From contig SFLA01000017.1 in assembly GCA_004553575.1 (NCBI GenBank), forward strand, positions 1 to 43,782: a stretch of 43,782 bases of DNA. The letters run 5' to 3'. Positions 1 through 7,772 of this stretch are shown piece after piece. The stretch comes from Clostridiales bacterium (GTDB taxonomy: Bacteria; Bacillota; Clostridia; Oscillospirales; CAG-382). A model generated the notes under the pieces. That model was not told where the DNA came from and ran no database searches. It saw only the letters and a list, made by a program, of their open reading frames with translations. The position numbers and the translations under genes are program-made. Positions within the stretch are counted from its first letter, which is position 1, and every line of letters starts with the position of its first letter.

Positions 1-22
1 TAAACTTCTTGTTACAGGTCAT
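1..22 (-). CDS. 5' end of a gene running off the left edge
   Basis: Only the first seven codons are inside the window: ATG at 22-20 (minus strand), reading M-T-C-N-K-K-F. The call rests on its signals. A strong AAAGGAGGTG ribosome site lies at about 31-41 with normal spacing, and a good promoter sits upstream at 56-83. Nothing can be said about the product. Confidence 0.6.
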
Positions 23-55
23 GGTATCTTGCACCTCCTTTCTTGTTACGCCTAT

Positions 56-83
56 ATTATAGCGTTCCGGAAAGAAAAAGCAA
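56..83 (-). promoter_or_regulatory. Sigma-A-type promoter for the left-edge gene
   Basis: On the minus strand TTGCTT (83-78) and TATAAT (61-56) are 16 bp apart, followed by the GGAGG site and ATG of the left-edge gene. Confidence 0.6.
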
Positions 84-88
84 GATTA

Positions 89-111
89 AATTTGTTTAAC
101 ATTCACAAATT
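89..111. promoter_or_regulatory. Inverted repeat, candidate operator
   Basis: AATTTGT (89-95) and ACAAATT (105-111) are perfect 7-bp arms around a 9-bp centre, just upstream of the -35 element of the left-edge promoter. A further AAATTTGT half-site lies at 121-128. It resembles a repressor or Rex-like site, but the spacing is one base off the usual 18-bp Rex box, so the regulator is unknown. It could also act as a weak hairpin after the glycerophosphodiesterase gene. Confidence 0.35.
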
Positions 112-137
112 AAAGCGAGAAAATTTGTGCAATATAA

Positions 138-941
138 CTATGAATCGGAGCCAAGCTCGAATATAACAATATCGAACCGGCGGGTATCCTCTGCGATTTC
201 GCGCTGACCGCGTGATGTCCAGCAGGCGGTTCGGGCACCGAGCAGACGGCAGATGCGGTGCGGATAGAAGCGCGGATAATCACGCGAATACGAAATGAAA
301 TCCGGACGGCAGATAAAGTTCATAAGCAGCCGCGAGGAGAAAAAATACAACGGAAGGTTATTTTTTACACCGTCCCGCAGAAAATCGCTGGAAAGTATTC
401 CCCGGGCTGTCCGGCGGTCGAGCCTGCCGTATTCTCTGAGCAGAAACGGATTGAAGGATTCAATACAGTAATCTCCGCCGTAGGATTTAAGCAGCTCGTA
501 CGCTGCACTGCACAGACGGGTGTCGCGCACGGTCTCGCCCTTAAGCTCAATCATAAGCGGCACTTTGCCGTTTACCGTTTCCAGCACCTCTGCGAGCAGT
601 GGTATATGCTCCCCGGTGCCGGAAAGCCCGAGACGCAGCAGATCTGCGTAATCGCTTTTTTCAACGCTTCCAGCCGCTCCGCATACTCTGTCAAGGGTGG
701 AATCGTGAAATACAACGACTTTTCCGTCTGCCGTGAGGCGTATATCCAGCTCGATTCCGTAGCCCGCCTCCGCAGCGGCGGAAAATGCGGGTACAGAGTT
801 TTCGGGTATACCGTCGCCGTGAAGCCCCCGGTGTGCAAACGGGCGCAGAAACGGGCGCATATCCGCCTTGCGGATAACCCTCGGGAACAGCAGAAACAAC
901 CACGCCGACACCGAAAAAACGGCAATACAGAAGAAAACCAT
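138..941 (-). CDS. Membrane-anchored glycerophosphodiester phosphodiesterase
   Basis: 267 aa. Family role: hydrolyses glycerophosphodiesters to glycerol-3-phosphate and an alcohol. One N-terminal membrane segment (residues about 1-20) precedes the GDPD barrel. Family motifs are visible: AHRGLHGDGIPENS near residues 36-50, the ELDIRLTADGKVVVFHD stretch with the acidic ligands and catalytic His, and the later PLMIELKGE strand. Together they give the HR...E.D...H active site. The start lies 4 nt after the stop of the MFS gene; its ribosome site is weak, so translational coupling is likely. It is the last gene of a three-gene operon read from 3340-3368. The anchor suggests activity at the membrane on lipid or teichoic-acid breakdown products. 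No convincing terminator follows. Confidence 0.88.
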   Translation of the reverse strand: MVFFCIAVFSVSAWLFLLFPRVIRKADMRPFLRPFAHRGLHGDGIPENSVPAFSAAAEAGYGIELDIRLTADGKVVVFHDSTLDRVCGAAGSVEKSDYADLLRLGLSGTGEHIPLLAEVLETVNGKVPLMIELKGETVRDTRLCSAAYELLKSYGGDYCIESFNPFLLREYGRLDRRTARGILSSDFLRDGVKNNLPLYFFSSRLLMNFICRPDFISYSRDYPRFYPHRICRLLGARTACWTSRGQREIAEDTRRFDIVIFELGSDS

Positions 942-945
942 TTTG

Positions 946-2499
946 TCAATCGGCTTCGGGTATATACTCGGTTACGTCGGTTTTCTTTGCCGGTACCGAA
1001 TCACCGTGCCGAACGAACAGCATTGTTACGAATGCCATTGCGACGAAAACCGTGGCATACGGGAACAGTGCCTTCATGCTGAACGAATCCATAAGGAAGC
1101 CCGACACTATCGGGGTAAGCGTTTGCGCCGCCATGCTCGCGGTGTAGTAGAATCCGGTGTACCGACCGACGTTTCCGCCGCGCGCAAGCTCGACAACCAT
1201 AGGGAAGGAGTTTACGTTTATCGTAGCCCAGCCGATTCCGGCGAGTGCGAATATGCACATCATAACCGGGAGCGGAGTGCCGTTATCGAGAAACGAAGCC
1301 GTAAGGAAGGAAGCTCCGAGCATCAGAACTCCGGCCAGTATCGTCTTTTTGCGGCCGATCTTTGTCGCGATAAAACCGACCGGAAGATACGATATCAGCG
1401 CCGCAATGTTGGCGACCAGCAGCGTGCTGTTATAATCGAGATTGAGTACGTTTCCGGCATAGACCGAGTACTTGCTCGTTACTGCGTTATAACCGAAGAA
1501 CCAGAACACGACCGAAGCGAGTATGAGCACAAGAGAGATCATCTCTGCCCTCGGAAGCTTTACGGCGGCGGGATTATCGTATTCCGTACCGTTTATCTCC
1601 TCGAGCCCGTATTTCTCGGTCGTCTCCTCCATCTCGCGCACGAACTTCTTTTCGCGCACGGTCAGCATGAATATAAACAGACATACAATCATTATTCCCG
1701 ACACTATGCAGAAATAACCGGTATAACTCATAAACGTATTTGCGGTTTTGCCCGTCTTAAGCACAATTCCCAGTCCGAGTACCAGCGAACCTCCTATTGT
1801 GCCCATAAGGTTTATAACCGCATTCGCTTTGGACCTTAGCGGCTTTACGGTAACGTCCGGCATAAGCGCGACCGCCGGGGTGCGGAAGGTCGCCATCGAG
1901 ACCAGCACTACGAGCAGAAGTGCAATAAAGAATATGAGTACCGACGGATTGTTTTCGGTTATCTCCTGCCGGATATACGCCTGCCTTGCAGGCACGACGT
2001 AATCGGTGTATTCATCCGTAGTGGCTCCGGTATCGTCTGCGGAGGGTATTGCCGCAAACTGCTCTGCGGTAAACTTTTCGGAAAGCACGAATTCTTCTCC
2101 GTCCGGGGTTACCAGCGCTCCGGCATAATCGTAATCGTAAAGAAGCCCGCGCACCCCGGCATCGTTAAGGTCGGTCACGGCTTCGATTTTTTTAAGCTGT
2201 ACAGAGTCCACAAAGGAAAGCGCAATAAAAGCAATAACCGCCATAACCGTTCCGAACAGAATGTACGGCGTGCGCCTTCCCAGACGGCTGCGGCATCTGT
2301 CGGACAGCACTCCGAACAACGGAAGCATAAACAGCGCAAGAATGTTGTCCAGCGCCATTATTACGCCCGAAAGGGTCTGGGACATACCGAATCTGTCGGT
2401 CAGTATCTTCGGTATTATTGTGTCGTATGCCTGCCAGAAGGTGCAGATAAGGAAGAATGCGAATCCGACGCATATCGTGCGCTTGTAATTCAGTTTCAT
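946..2499 (-). CDS. MFS transporter, sugar/cation symporter type
   Basis: 517 aa, starting at the ATG at 2499, which overlaps the upstream stop as ATGA and has GGAGG in front. The longer open frame upstream lies in the previous gene and is not used. The protein has about 12 membrane segments. The loop between TM2 and TM3 reads GVLSDRCRSRLGRRTPYI, the D-R-x-x-x-R-x-G-R-R signature of the GPH/SLC45-like sugar symporter branch of the MFS. A polar extracellular insertion lies between residues about 100 and 180, and TM7 onward resumes near FFGYNAVTSKYSVY. The substrate cannot be read from sequence; neighbours hint at sugars or glycerol-based compounds. Middle gene of the operon. Confidence 0.85.
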   Translation of the reverse strand: MKLNYKRTICVGFAFFLICTFWQAYDTIIPKILTDRFGMSQTLSGVIMALDNILALFMLPLFGVLSDRCRSRLGRRTPYILFGTVMAVIAFIALSFVDSVQLKKIEAVTDLNDAGVRGLLYDYDYAGALVTPDGEEFVLSEKFTAEQFAAIPSADDTGATTDEYTDYVVPARQAYIRQEITENNPSVLIFFIALLLVVLVSMATFRTPAVALMPDVTVKPLRSKANAVINLMGTIGGSLVLGLGIVLKTGKTANTFMSYTGYFCIVSGIMIVCLFIFMLTVREKKFVREMEETTEKYGLEEINGTEYDNPAAVKLPRAEMISLVLILASVVFWFFGYNAVTSKYSVYAGNVLNLDYNSTLLVANIAALISYLPVGFIATKIGRKKTILAGVLMLGASFLTASFLDNGTPLPVMMCIFALAGIGWATINVNSFPMVVELARGGNVGRYTGFYYTASMAAQTLTPIVSGFLMDSFSMKALFPYATVFVAMAFVTMLFVRHGDSVPAKKTDVTEYIPEAD

Positions 2500-3317
2500 T
2501 CGTTGCCTCCGGTTTTTATTCTGTCTTCGTATATGTAGTCGCTCAGAGCCATTGAGCGCAGGCGTAAACGGGCGGCGCTCGTCTCCTGGGCCTCGGCTGA
2601 TATATGCTCCGTTTCCCAGGATATAAGGAACGGAGCGATTGAACACAGCGCCGAAGCCCAGCTGTTCATGCCGATAATCGCAAGCACCAGCATCGGCCAT
2701 ATGAACAGCAGCTTGAATATCATATTATACAGCAGTGCGAACAGCACCGGGTGTTTATTGTTTCTGTTTATAATAAGCGCAAGTGCGCCGATACCCAGCC
2801 ATATTCCGCCGATAAGCGGGTCTGCATACAGGGTAATAATGCAGTAGGCGGCGACGGACGAGATACGCTTAAGCAGGCGCCGGCGCGCTTCCGTGAGCTC
2901 CTCCGGCATCTTCGCGGCTCCGTAAATATCAGCCAGCTCCGACCCGAAGGCCTCTGCTCCGTCGGTGTCTTCGCCGCGTTTTGCCGCGGCTGCTGTTATC
3001 ATACGGTGCGCCTCGCCGGTAATACCGCTCCCGATACATGCACTTATATAAGCGGTTATTTTTCCGCACGCAAGATATACGGCTGCGGCGGCAGCGGCGG
3101 CAACTGCAAACGGAACGACCGGGGGTATATCCACCGGCTCCGCTCTTACAATAAGAATGACGGAGTTTAAAGCAGTGCCCGCGCAGATAAATATACAAGG
3201 AAGGGCGATAAGCTGTGTCAGCGCTTCGATAAGCGCAACGGCGGCAAACTCCGCTTTATGCCGCGCCGAATATTCAGAAATAAACCTAATGTCCCTGCAG
3301 CGATATTGCCGAAGCAT
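2496..3317 (-). CDS. Integral membrane protein of unknown family
   Basis: 273 aa, about four to five hydrophobic segments, with a soluble stretch (E-E-L-T-E-A-R-R-R) in the middle. I chose the ATG at 3317 because the promoter (3340-3368) lies inside the longer open frame and a GGGGTGA ribosome site precedes 3317. The C-terminal third (HPVLFALLYNMIFKLLFIW, then a glycine-bearing loop) faintly recalls the C-terminal part of mannose-family PTS IID proteins, but the IIA/IIB/IIC partners are absent. I do not assign a function. Its stop overlaps the MFS start by 4 nt, so the two are translationally coupled. Confidence 0.7.
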   Translation of the reverse strand: MLRQYRCRDIRFISEYSARHKAEFAAVALIEALTQLIALPCIFICAGTALNSVILIVRAEPVDIPPVVPFAVAAAAAAAVYLACGKITAYISACIGSGITGEAHRMITAAAAKRGEDTDGAEAFGSELADIYGAAKMPEELTEARRRLLKRISSVAAYCIITLYADPLIGGIWLGIGALALIINRNNKHPVLFALLYNMIFKLLFIWPMLVLAIIGMNSWASALCSIAPFLISWETEHISAEAQETSAARLRLRSMALSDYIYEDRIKTGGNE

Positions 3318-3339
3318 ATGACATTCACCCCATACGCGT

Positions 3340-3368
3340 ATTGTAGCATAAGAAATACCGGAATTCAA
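3340..3368 (-). promoter_or_regulatory. Promoter of the membrane protein-MFS-GDPD operon
   Basis: Minus strand TTGAAT (3368-3363), 17-bp spacer, TACAAT (3345-3340). It diverges from the lipoprotein promoter at 3382-3410 and fixes the start of the first gene at 3317. Confidence 0.65.
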
Positions 3369-3381
3369 CCGTTCCGCGCAC

Positions 3382-3410
3382 TTGATTTTATCGGGTTTTC
3401 ATAGTATAAT
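3382..3410 (+). promoter_or_regulatory. Promoter of the lipoprotein pair
   Basis: TTGATT (3382-3387), 17-bp spacer, consensus TATAAT (3405-3410). GGAGG follows at 3429-3433 and ATG at 3443. Confidence 0.7.
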
Positions 3411-3442
3411 AACTTCACAGTTATTCATGGAGGACTGAATGT

Positions 3443-4378
3443 ATGAGAAATGCCATATTCGCCGCTTTGCTTTGCCTTGCGGTATGCCTTTGTTCCTGTG
3501 CGGGCGGAGACGAATCTTCCGCCGATGTTTCCGCAGAAAACAGCTGCGAAGTCAGCGCCGAGGAGAGCGATGAAATGAGCAACCTTATCGATTCCGCCGA
3601 CAGCATTATATCCTCACTGGATTATACCAACACCGGCAAGATGGGCGACCAGGATGGTCCCGCTTTCGCAGTATATTCAAACACCGGTTTTTCCGGCGCC
3701 AAGTGCGATATCGACTTCAGGTCAATAAATATCAACACCCTGTATCCCGACGGAAGATTCATCAATGCGTATATGTTTCTCGGCATAGATGTTTACGAGG
3801 GCATATGGTGGCAGAACTGCGTCGATGCCGGCCTTGTCTGGTCCGGCACGAGAGGCGGCTGGCATTTGTTCTACAATATGTACGAGCCGTATAACGAGGG
3901 CACTCCGACCTGGTACGAGTCCTCGGTGATACTTCCCGCGAACGAGGTATACACACTTTCGTTTGAGCTTACGGACGATAATTACGCACTGCTTTCGGTT
4001 GTCGGAGCGTCCTCGGGAATTACCGACACCGCGGTAGTAGAGGTTAAGGGTGCGCTTGCCGACGGCAGCAACACGGCATTTCTGCTTAATGTCGCAGTCG
4101 ATTACCCCGAGAACACCAAGCTCGATTCCGACGGTAAACACTCCGAGGATTTTGCCGCGATCACTCAGGCAAGCACCGACGTCGGTCTGTACTTCAAAAA
4201 CTGCCATATCAGTTCGCTTTCGCTCCGCACCTCCGACGGATATTCCGCTTTTACGGACGGCGATATATCCGCACGCAGTATATGGCCGGATAAAACAAAC
4301 GGCTTTGATTATGCACCTATTTCGGTAGGACTGTTCGGAGCGGACGAATACGTTATAGACATCGATATGAACAGGTAA
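3443..4378 (+). CDS. Secreted lipoprotein, unknown function
   Basis: 311 aa. N-terminal signal with lipobox L-C-S-C (lipidated Cys19), then an acidic Ser/Glu-rich linker (about 20-55) and a roughly 250-residue, strand-rich domain with several Trp and Tyr (W-W-Q-N-C-V, GGWHLFYNMY), which could be a lectin-like beta-sandwich. I do not recognise the family. GGAGG at 3429-3433 and a consensus promoter support the start. The next gene begins 31 nt downstream and encodes another lipoprotein with the same linker style, so the two probably work together at the cell surface. Confidence 0.8.
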   Translation: MRNAIFAALLCLAVCLCSCAGGDESSADVSAENSCEVSAEESDEMSNLIDSADSIISSLDYTNTGKMGDQDGPAFAVYSNTGFSGAKCDIDFRSININTLYPDGRFINAYMFLGIDVYEGIWWQNCVDAGLVWSGTRGGWHLFYNMYEPYNEGTPTWYESSVILPANEVYTLSFELTDDNYALLSVVGASSGITDTAVVEVKGALADGSNTAFLLNVAVDYPENTKLDSDGKHSEDFAAITQASTDVGLYFKNCHISSLSLRTSDGYSAFTDGDISARSIWPDKTNGFDYAPISVGLFGADEYVIDIDMNR

Positions 4379-4409
4379 CGGCGGCTGTTTTTACGCGAAA
4401 GGAGAAAAC

Positions 4410-5072
4410 ATGAAAAAAACGCTTACGGCAATTCTTATTGCGGCACTAATGCTGTGTTCAGCCGGATGCATCGCCGATCCCGCGGATAATTCATCTGTCG
4501 GCGATACATCGGTGAATACGGTATCCGGTACGGTTTCCGATGAAGCTTCCGACATATCCGAAGCAGAAGAATCCGACCCGGCGGAGGAGTCGCGCCCCGT
4601 TGATACATCGGAAACGTCATACCCTGCAGAAACTTCAGAAGAATACGGCGATATCGGCAGCGTTGACGCCGCGGGACTGTTTGAATCCGATTACGGCTGC
4701 GGAGTGGATATGCTTGTCTGCTGGCTGCTCACCGGCGACGAAAGCGGCGATCTTACCTTCACCGCAGATATATATCTTGTGTCCTACGAGATGCGCTCGA
4801 CCGCTCATTACGGCGACTGCAGGCTTGTTATAAACGGCGAGACCCATTATTTCAGTGCTCCCGAGGTAGATGTCGAAGCCACCAAGACGACCGTGACAAC
4901 CCTGCTTTCGACCGAGACGGTTACGGTTCCCCGCAATTCCGACGGTACCGCTTCGCTGGATGTTACCGTCGTTTATCCGTTCAGAGGCACGTATAATTCG
5001 GTTTCGCTTCCGGTTATCGAAGCGGCGACGGTTATTACCGTATCCGCCGACGGAAGCGTGGATTTCAGATAA
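4410..5072 (+). CDS. Secreted lipoprotein, unknown function
   Basis: 220 aa. Lipobox S-A-G-C with lipidated Cys20; residues about 25-75 form a Ser/Thr/Asp/Glu/Pro-rich linker; residues about 85-220 are strand-rich and end in an alternating V/T pattern (TVITVSADGSVDF). No known domain is recognised. AAAGGAGAAAAC precedes the ATG. It is second in an operon with the lipoprotein at 3443, and the strong hairpin at 5091-5126 ends the transcript. Confidence 0.78.
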   Translation: MKKTLTAILIAALMLCSAGCIADPADNSSVGDTSVNTVSGTVSDEASDISEAEESDPAEESRPVDTSETSYPAETSEEYGDIGSVDAAGLFESDYGCGVDMLVCWLLTGDESGDLTFTADIYLVSYEMRSTAHYGDCRLVINGETHYFSAPEVDVEATKTTVTTLLSTETVTVPRNSDGTASLDVTVVYPFRGTYNSVSLPVIEAATVITVSADGSVDFR

Positions 5073-5090
5073 TACGTTTTATAATAGTCC

Positions 5091-5126
5091 GAAGCGGCTC
5101 TCCGGGGTTACCCGGGGAGCCGCTTT
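5091..5126. terminator. Strong hairpin between convergent genes
   Basis: GAAGCGGCTCTCCGGG pairs with CCCGGGGAGCCGCTTTC around a short loop with one G-U pair. The T-tract is weak. It lies between the lipoprotein operon (+) and the beta-helix gene (-) and could end both. Confidence 0.6.
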
Positions 5127-5145
5127 CAGGTATAGGTAGTGTTAA

Positions 5146-7641
5146 TTACTCGGTTACTGCTTCCGTCACCGTTACGGTGCCGTTTTCGTATACTGCAATA
5201 TAGTCTCCGTACAGCGAACGGGATGTATTGTAGATATATCCGTTCCGATCAGATATTGCATTGTACAGCCCGACCGCAGACTCCGCATTTTCGTCACCTC
5301 CGTTGCGGAACACCAGAACAAATCCGCCGTCGGGGATATCGACCTTCTCGTTCCAGCCGTGTATGCTTCCGTCGTCGAGGTTATTCCCGTATTCGCTTAT
5401 ATAATACCCGTTTTCGGTCGGCGTGAACGCAAGGAAATAGGCATACCGCAGGCTGTAGCCGGCAGAGTCTATGGAATCGGTGCCGCTGACCATAACTACG
5501 CAGCGATCCCCGCTTACCGGTCTGCCGTATGTTTTGTCAACAGAGAAGGAATATACGGCTCCTCCGTCAAATGAATACGCCGGGGATTCTTCGTCCGCAA
5601 TTCCGAACACGTTGTTTTCCATTCTGAAATTGGTTCCGTACATAAACCGCCATTCGTACCATTTTTCCGGGTGAAGAACAACGTTTTCATGAAAAAACGA
5701 ATACATTGTGGGTATTCCGCGCTTTTTGTAGGGAAGGGTATCGGTCAGTATCGTGTTGGAGTATATATCGACGTAATCGCAGGCGGTTTCGGTACCGTCG
5801 CCGCGGTCGGCACCTCCGTGTGCGTCGAAGACATGATATATTGCCGTGCCCATGTGAATATTGTTCGATGCGGTATATCCGCTGCCCGCAGACCCGTCCG
5901 CCGCGACCGAATGCCGGTCGAAGTTGAACAGATTGTACTCAATAACCGCCGTAGATTTGCCGGAAATACATACTCCGTATCCGAATCCGTTGCGCTGGTT
6001 GTGGTGTATGTAGCAGTGATTGACGCTTAGGTTTTCGGCGTTTTCCGCAATAACGGCTCCTTCGGAGAAGCCCGAAATCTCGCAGTTGGTTATTTCCGCG
6101 CCGTCTCCGGTAATCACAAAGCCTCTGGTAAGAGCAAGCGAATAATAGTACGCCGTGTAATCCGCCCCGCCGGAATAGCCGCGTATGAGGTGGGACATAT
6201 GCCTCTCGGTGTCCGCGCCGACCACGGTAAGCCCGCTCACGGTCGCACCGCTGCCGACAGTGAACATTGCGTTTTGTCTTCGGGTGCTGTAAAGCAGGGC
6301 GCCGGTCGAGACACTGCCGCTGTCGGAGGATGAGCCTCGGTCGGAGGCAAGCGTTACCCCGTCCGGGACAGACAGCGTATCACAGCCGGTCATATTTATT
6401 TTAATGCCTGACGGAATATATATAACGTCTCCGCTGCCGGCTGTCCCGAGCGCGCTTATAAGAGAATCGAGATCCGTCACCGTGTAATCGCCCGATGTGA
6501 TAATATCCGCAGTTCCGTACCCGCCGCCTATGGGGGAATCGTCCGCCGAGGCGCCGCACAGTTTACCGTTAAGCTCCGCAGTCAGCGAATCGAGGTAATA
6601 GTAGTACTTGGAGGTTCCGGCGTATACCGAAAGCGCTTCCGTCACCGCACCGAGTGCGTCGGAAAGGCCTGCTTTTGCCGCCGATTTGACCAGCGCATAC
6701 ACTTCTGCGTTATCTGCCGCGAACACTGCGGTGGTTAAATCGGGAATGTGCCCGAAATCGGTGTGACCTTCCGGTACGCATTCCTCAAGCGCCGCGCAGT
6801 CGTCAGGGAGCTCGACGGTAACGTCTTTGGTTTTTATATCAATGCCGTTCGCAAAGAAGGCTATGCCGTCGTATGTCATCGACCCGGCGCGGTCGTTAAG
6901 CGCGGTGCCGCAGTTGTGTATAAAGCACTGCGATACCGTTACGCCGGAATTCCCGAATGTCATCACGCCCGAATTGGTAAAGCCCGATATTTCGCAGTTG
7001 GTGACCGTGATATTTTTGCCCATAACCGCAATTCCGTTGTCGGAGCAGGCGGAATCGCTCTGACCGCTTGCCGCGCTCACCCCCTGAAGGTTAAGGCCGG
7101 TGACCGTGTTTCTGCCGCGGCAGATCAGAAGCGATCCGGAGGGGTGTGAAAACCTTATCGTCCCGCCTTCGTTAACGCCGCGGTCGGATGCAATTATCAC
7201 CCCTTTTGACAGGGTTGCCGTAAAACCCTCCGCTTCCGAGAGATCGGACAGATCAATGGTGACTCCGGAAGGGATGAATATAACTTCGCCGTCGTCGGCG
7301 GATTCTATTGCGGCTTTAAACGAATCGTCGCTGTCCGCGATGTAGTCGCCTGTCCGGTATATTGTCCCGGTATAGCCGTTCCCGCCGATATTTCCGTCGC
7401 CGTAATACTCCCAGCCGCGCATAAGTTCAAGTATATATCCGGTTTCGGATTCAAAGCTTTCATCGGTAAAGAGCCCGTTTTTAACGCCATGGTAAAGGTT
7501 GTCCAGCGCGTGATAAACCTCTTGTCCGTCGGGATAAAAGGAATGCTGAGCAATTTCGACCGCCTGCCGTTCGGGACGGCAGGAACAGCATATCGGTATT
7601 ATCAGTGCTATAACCGTTAAAACGGATACCAGTTTCTTCAT
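5146..7641 (-). CDS. Large secreted lipoprotein with two parallel beta-helix modules
   Basis: 831 aa. Signal peptide with lipobox ending C-C-S-C (probable lipid Cys21). Two right-handed beta-helix (pectate-lyase-like) modules, about residues 88-270 and 365-600, begin with matching segments: T-G-D-Y-I...EVIFIPSGVTIDL versus S-G-D-Y-T...DVIYIPSGIKINM, each followed by a V-x-x-A-S-D-R-G motif. This is an internal duplication. Repeated short coils such as TNCEISGFTNSGV and NCEISGFSEGAV carry the N-x-x-I-S-G beta-helix pattern. A C-terminal strand-rich domain (about 690-831) follows. Likely a polysaccharide-binding or -cleaving surface protein; a catalytic Asp/Arg set cannot be named. AAGGAG precedes the ATG, and a consensus promoter lies at 7680-7708. 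Confidence 0.82.
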   Translation of the reverse strand: MKKLVSVLTVIALIIPICCSCRPERQAVEIAQHSFYPDGQEVYHALDNLYHGVKNGLFTDESFESETGYILELMRGWEYYGDGNIGGNGYTGTIYRTGDYIADSDDSFKAAIESADDGEVIFIPSGVTIDLSDLSEAEGFTATLSKGVIIASDRGVNEGGTIRFSHPSGSLLICRGRNTVTGLNLQGVSAASGQSDSACSDNGIAVMGKNITVTNCEISGFTNSGVMTFGNSGVTVSQCFIHNCGTALNDRAGSMTYDGIAFFANGIDIKTKDVTVELPDDCAALEECVPEGHTDFGHIPDLTTAVFAADNAEVYALVKSAAKAGLSDALGAVTEALSVYAGTSKYYYYLDSLTAELNGKLCGASADDSPIGGGYGTADIITSGDYTVTDLDSLISALGTAGSGDVIYIPSGIKINMTGCDTLSVPDGVTLASDRGSSSDSGSVSTGALLYSTRRQNAMFTVGSGATVSGLTVVGADTERHMSHLIRGYSGGADYTAYYYSLALTRGFVITGDGAEITNCEISGFSEGAVIAENAENLSVNHCYIHHNQRNGFGYGVCISGKSTAVIEYNLFNFDRHSVAADGSAGSGYTASNNIHMGTAIYHVFDAHGGADRGDGTETACDYVDIYSNTILTDTLPYKKRGIPTMYSFFHENVVLHPEKWYEWRFMYGTNFRMENNVFGIADEESPAYSFDGGAVYSFSVDKTYGRPVSGDRCVVMVSGTDSIDSAGYSLRYAYFLAFTPTENGYYISEYGNNLDDGSIHGWNEKVDIPDGGFVLVFRNGGDENAESAVGLYNAISDRNGYIYNTSRSLYGDYIAVYENGTVTVTEAVTE

Positions 7642-7679
7642 GTGTTCAGCTCCTTGCCCGTGCGTTTTTTGTTTATTCG

Positions 7680-7708
7680 ATTATATATTATCGCCGCAAT
7701 GTTGTCAA
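7680..7708 (-). promoter_or_regulatory. Promoter of the beta-helix lipoprotein
   Basis: Minus strand TTGACA (7708-7703), 17-bp spacer, TATAAT (7685-7680): a full consensus promoter, divergent from that of the M20 peptidase. Confidence 0.75.
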
Positions 7709-7723
7709 CAACGGAATAACGGC

Positions 7724-7752
7724 TTGACATTCGGACCCGGGCGGTATAAACT
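7724..7752 (+). promoter_or_regulatory. Promoter of the M20 peptidase
   Basis: TTGACA (7724-7729) with either TATAAA (7745-7750, 15-bp spacer) or TAAACT (7747-7752, 17-bp spacer). Confidence 0.5.
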
Positions 7753-7772
7753 GTAAACGGAGTTGATGCAGA

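Noticed and set aside
91..109. Rex operator
   Set aside because: The symmetry is centred on one base (odd length), whereas Rex boxes are 18 bp with even symmetry.
868..1839. Plus-strand frame of 323 codons
   Set aside because: Antisense to the MFS transporter and GDPD genes; composition rich in Arg/His/Tyr typical of a shadow frame.
2500..2700. N-terminal extension of the MFS protein by 67 residues
   Set aside because: The extension overlaps the upstream gene, is not membrane-like, and the ATG at 2499 has a GGAGG site and ATGA coupling.
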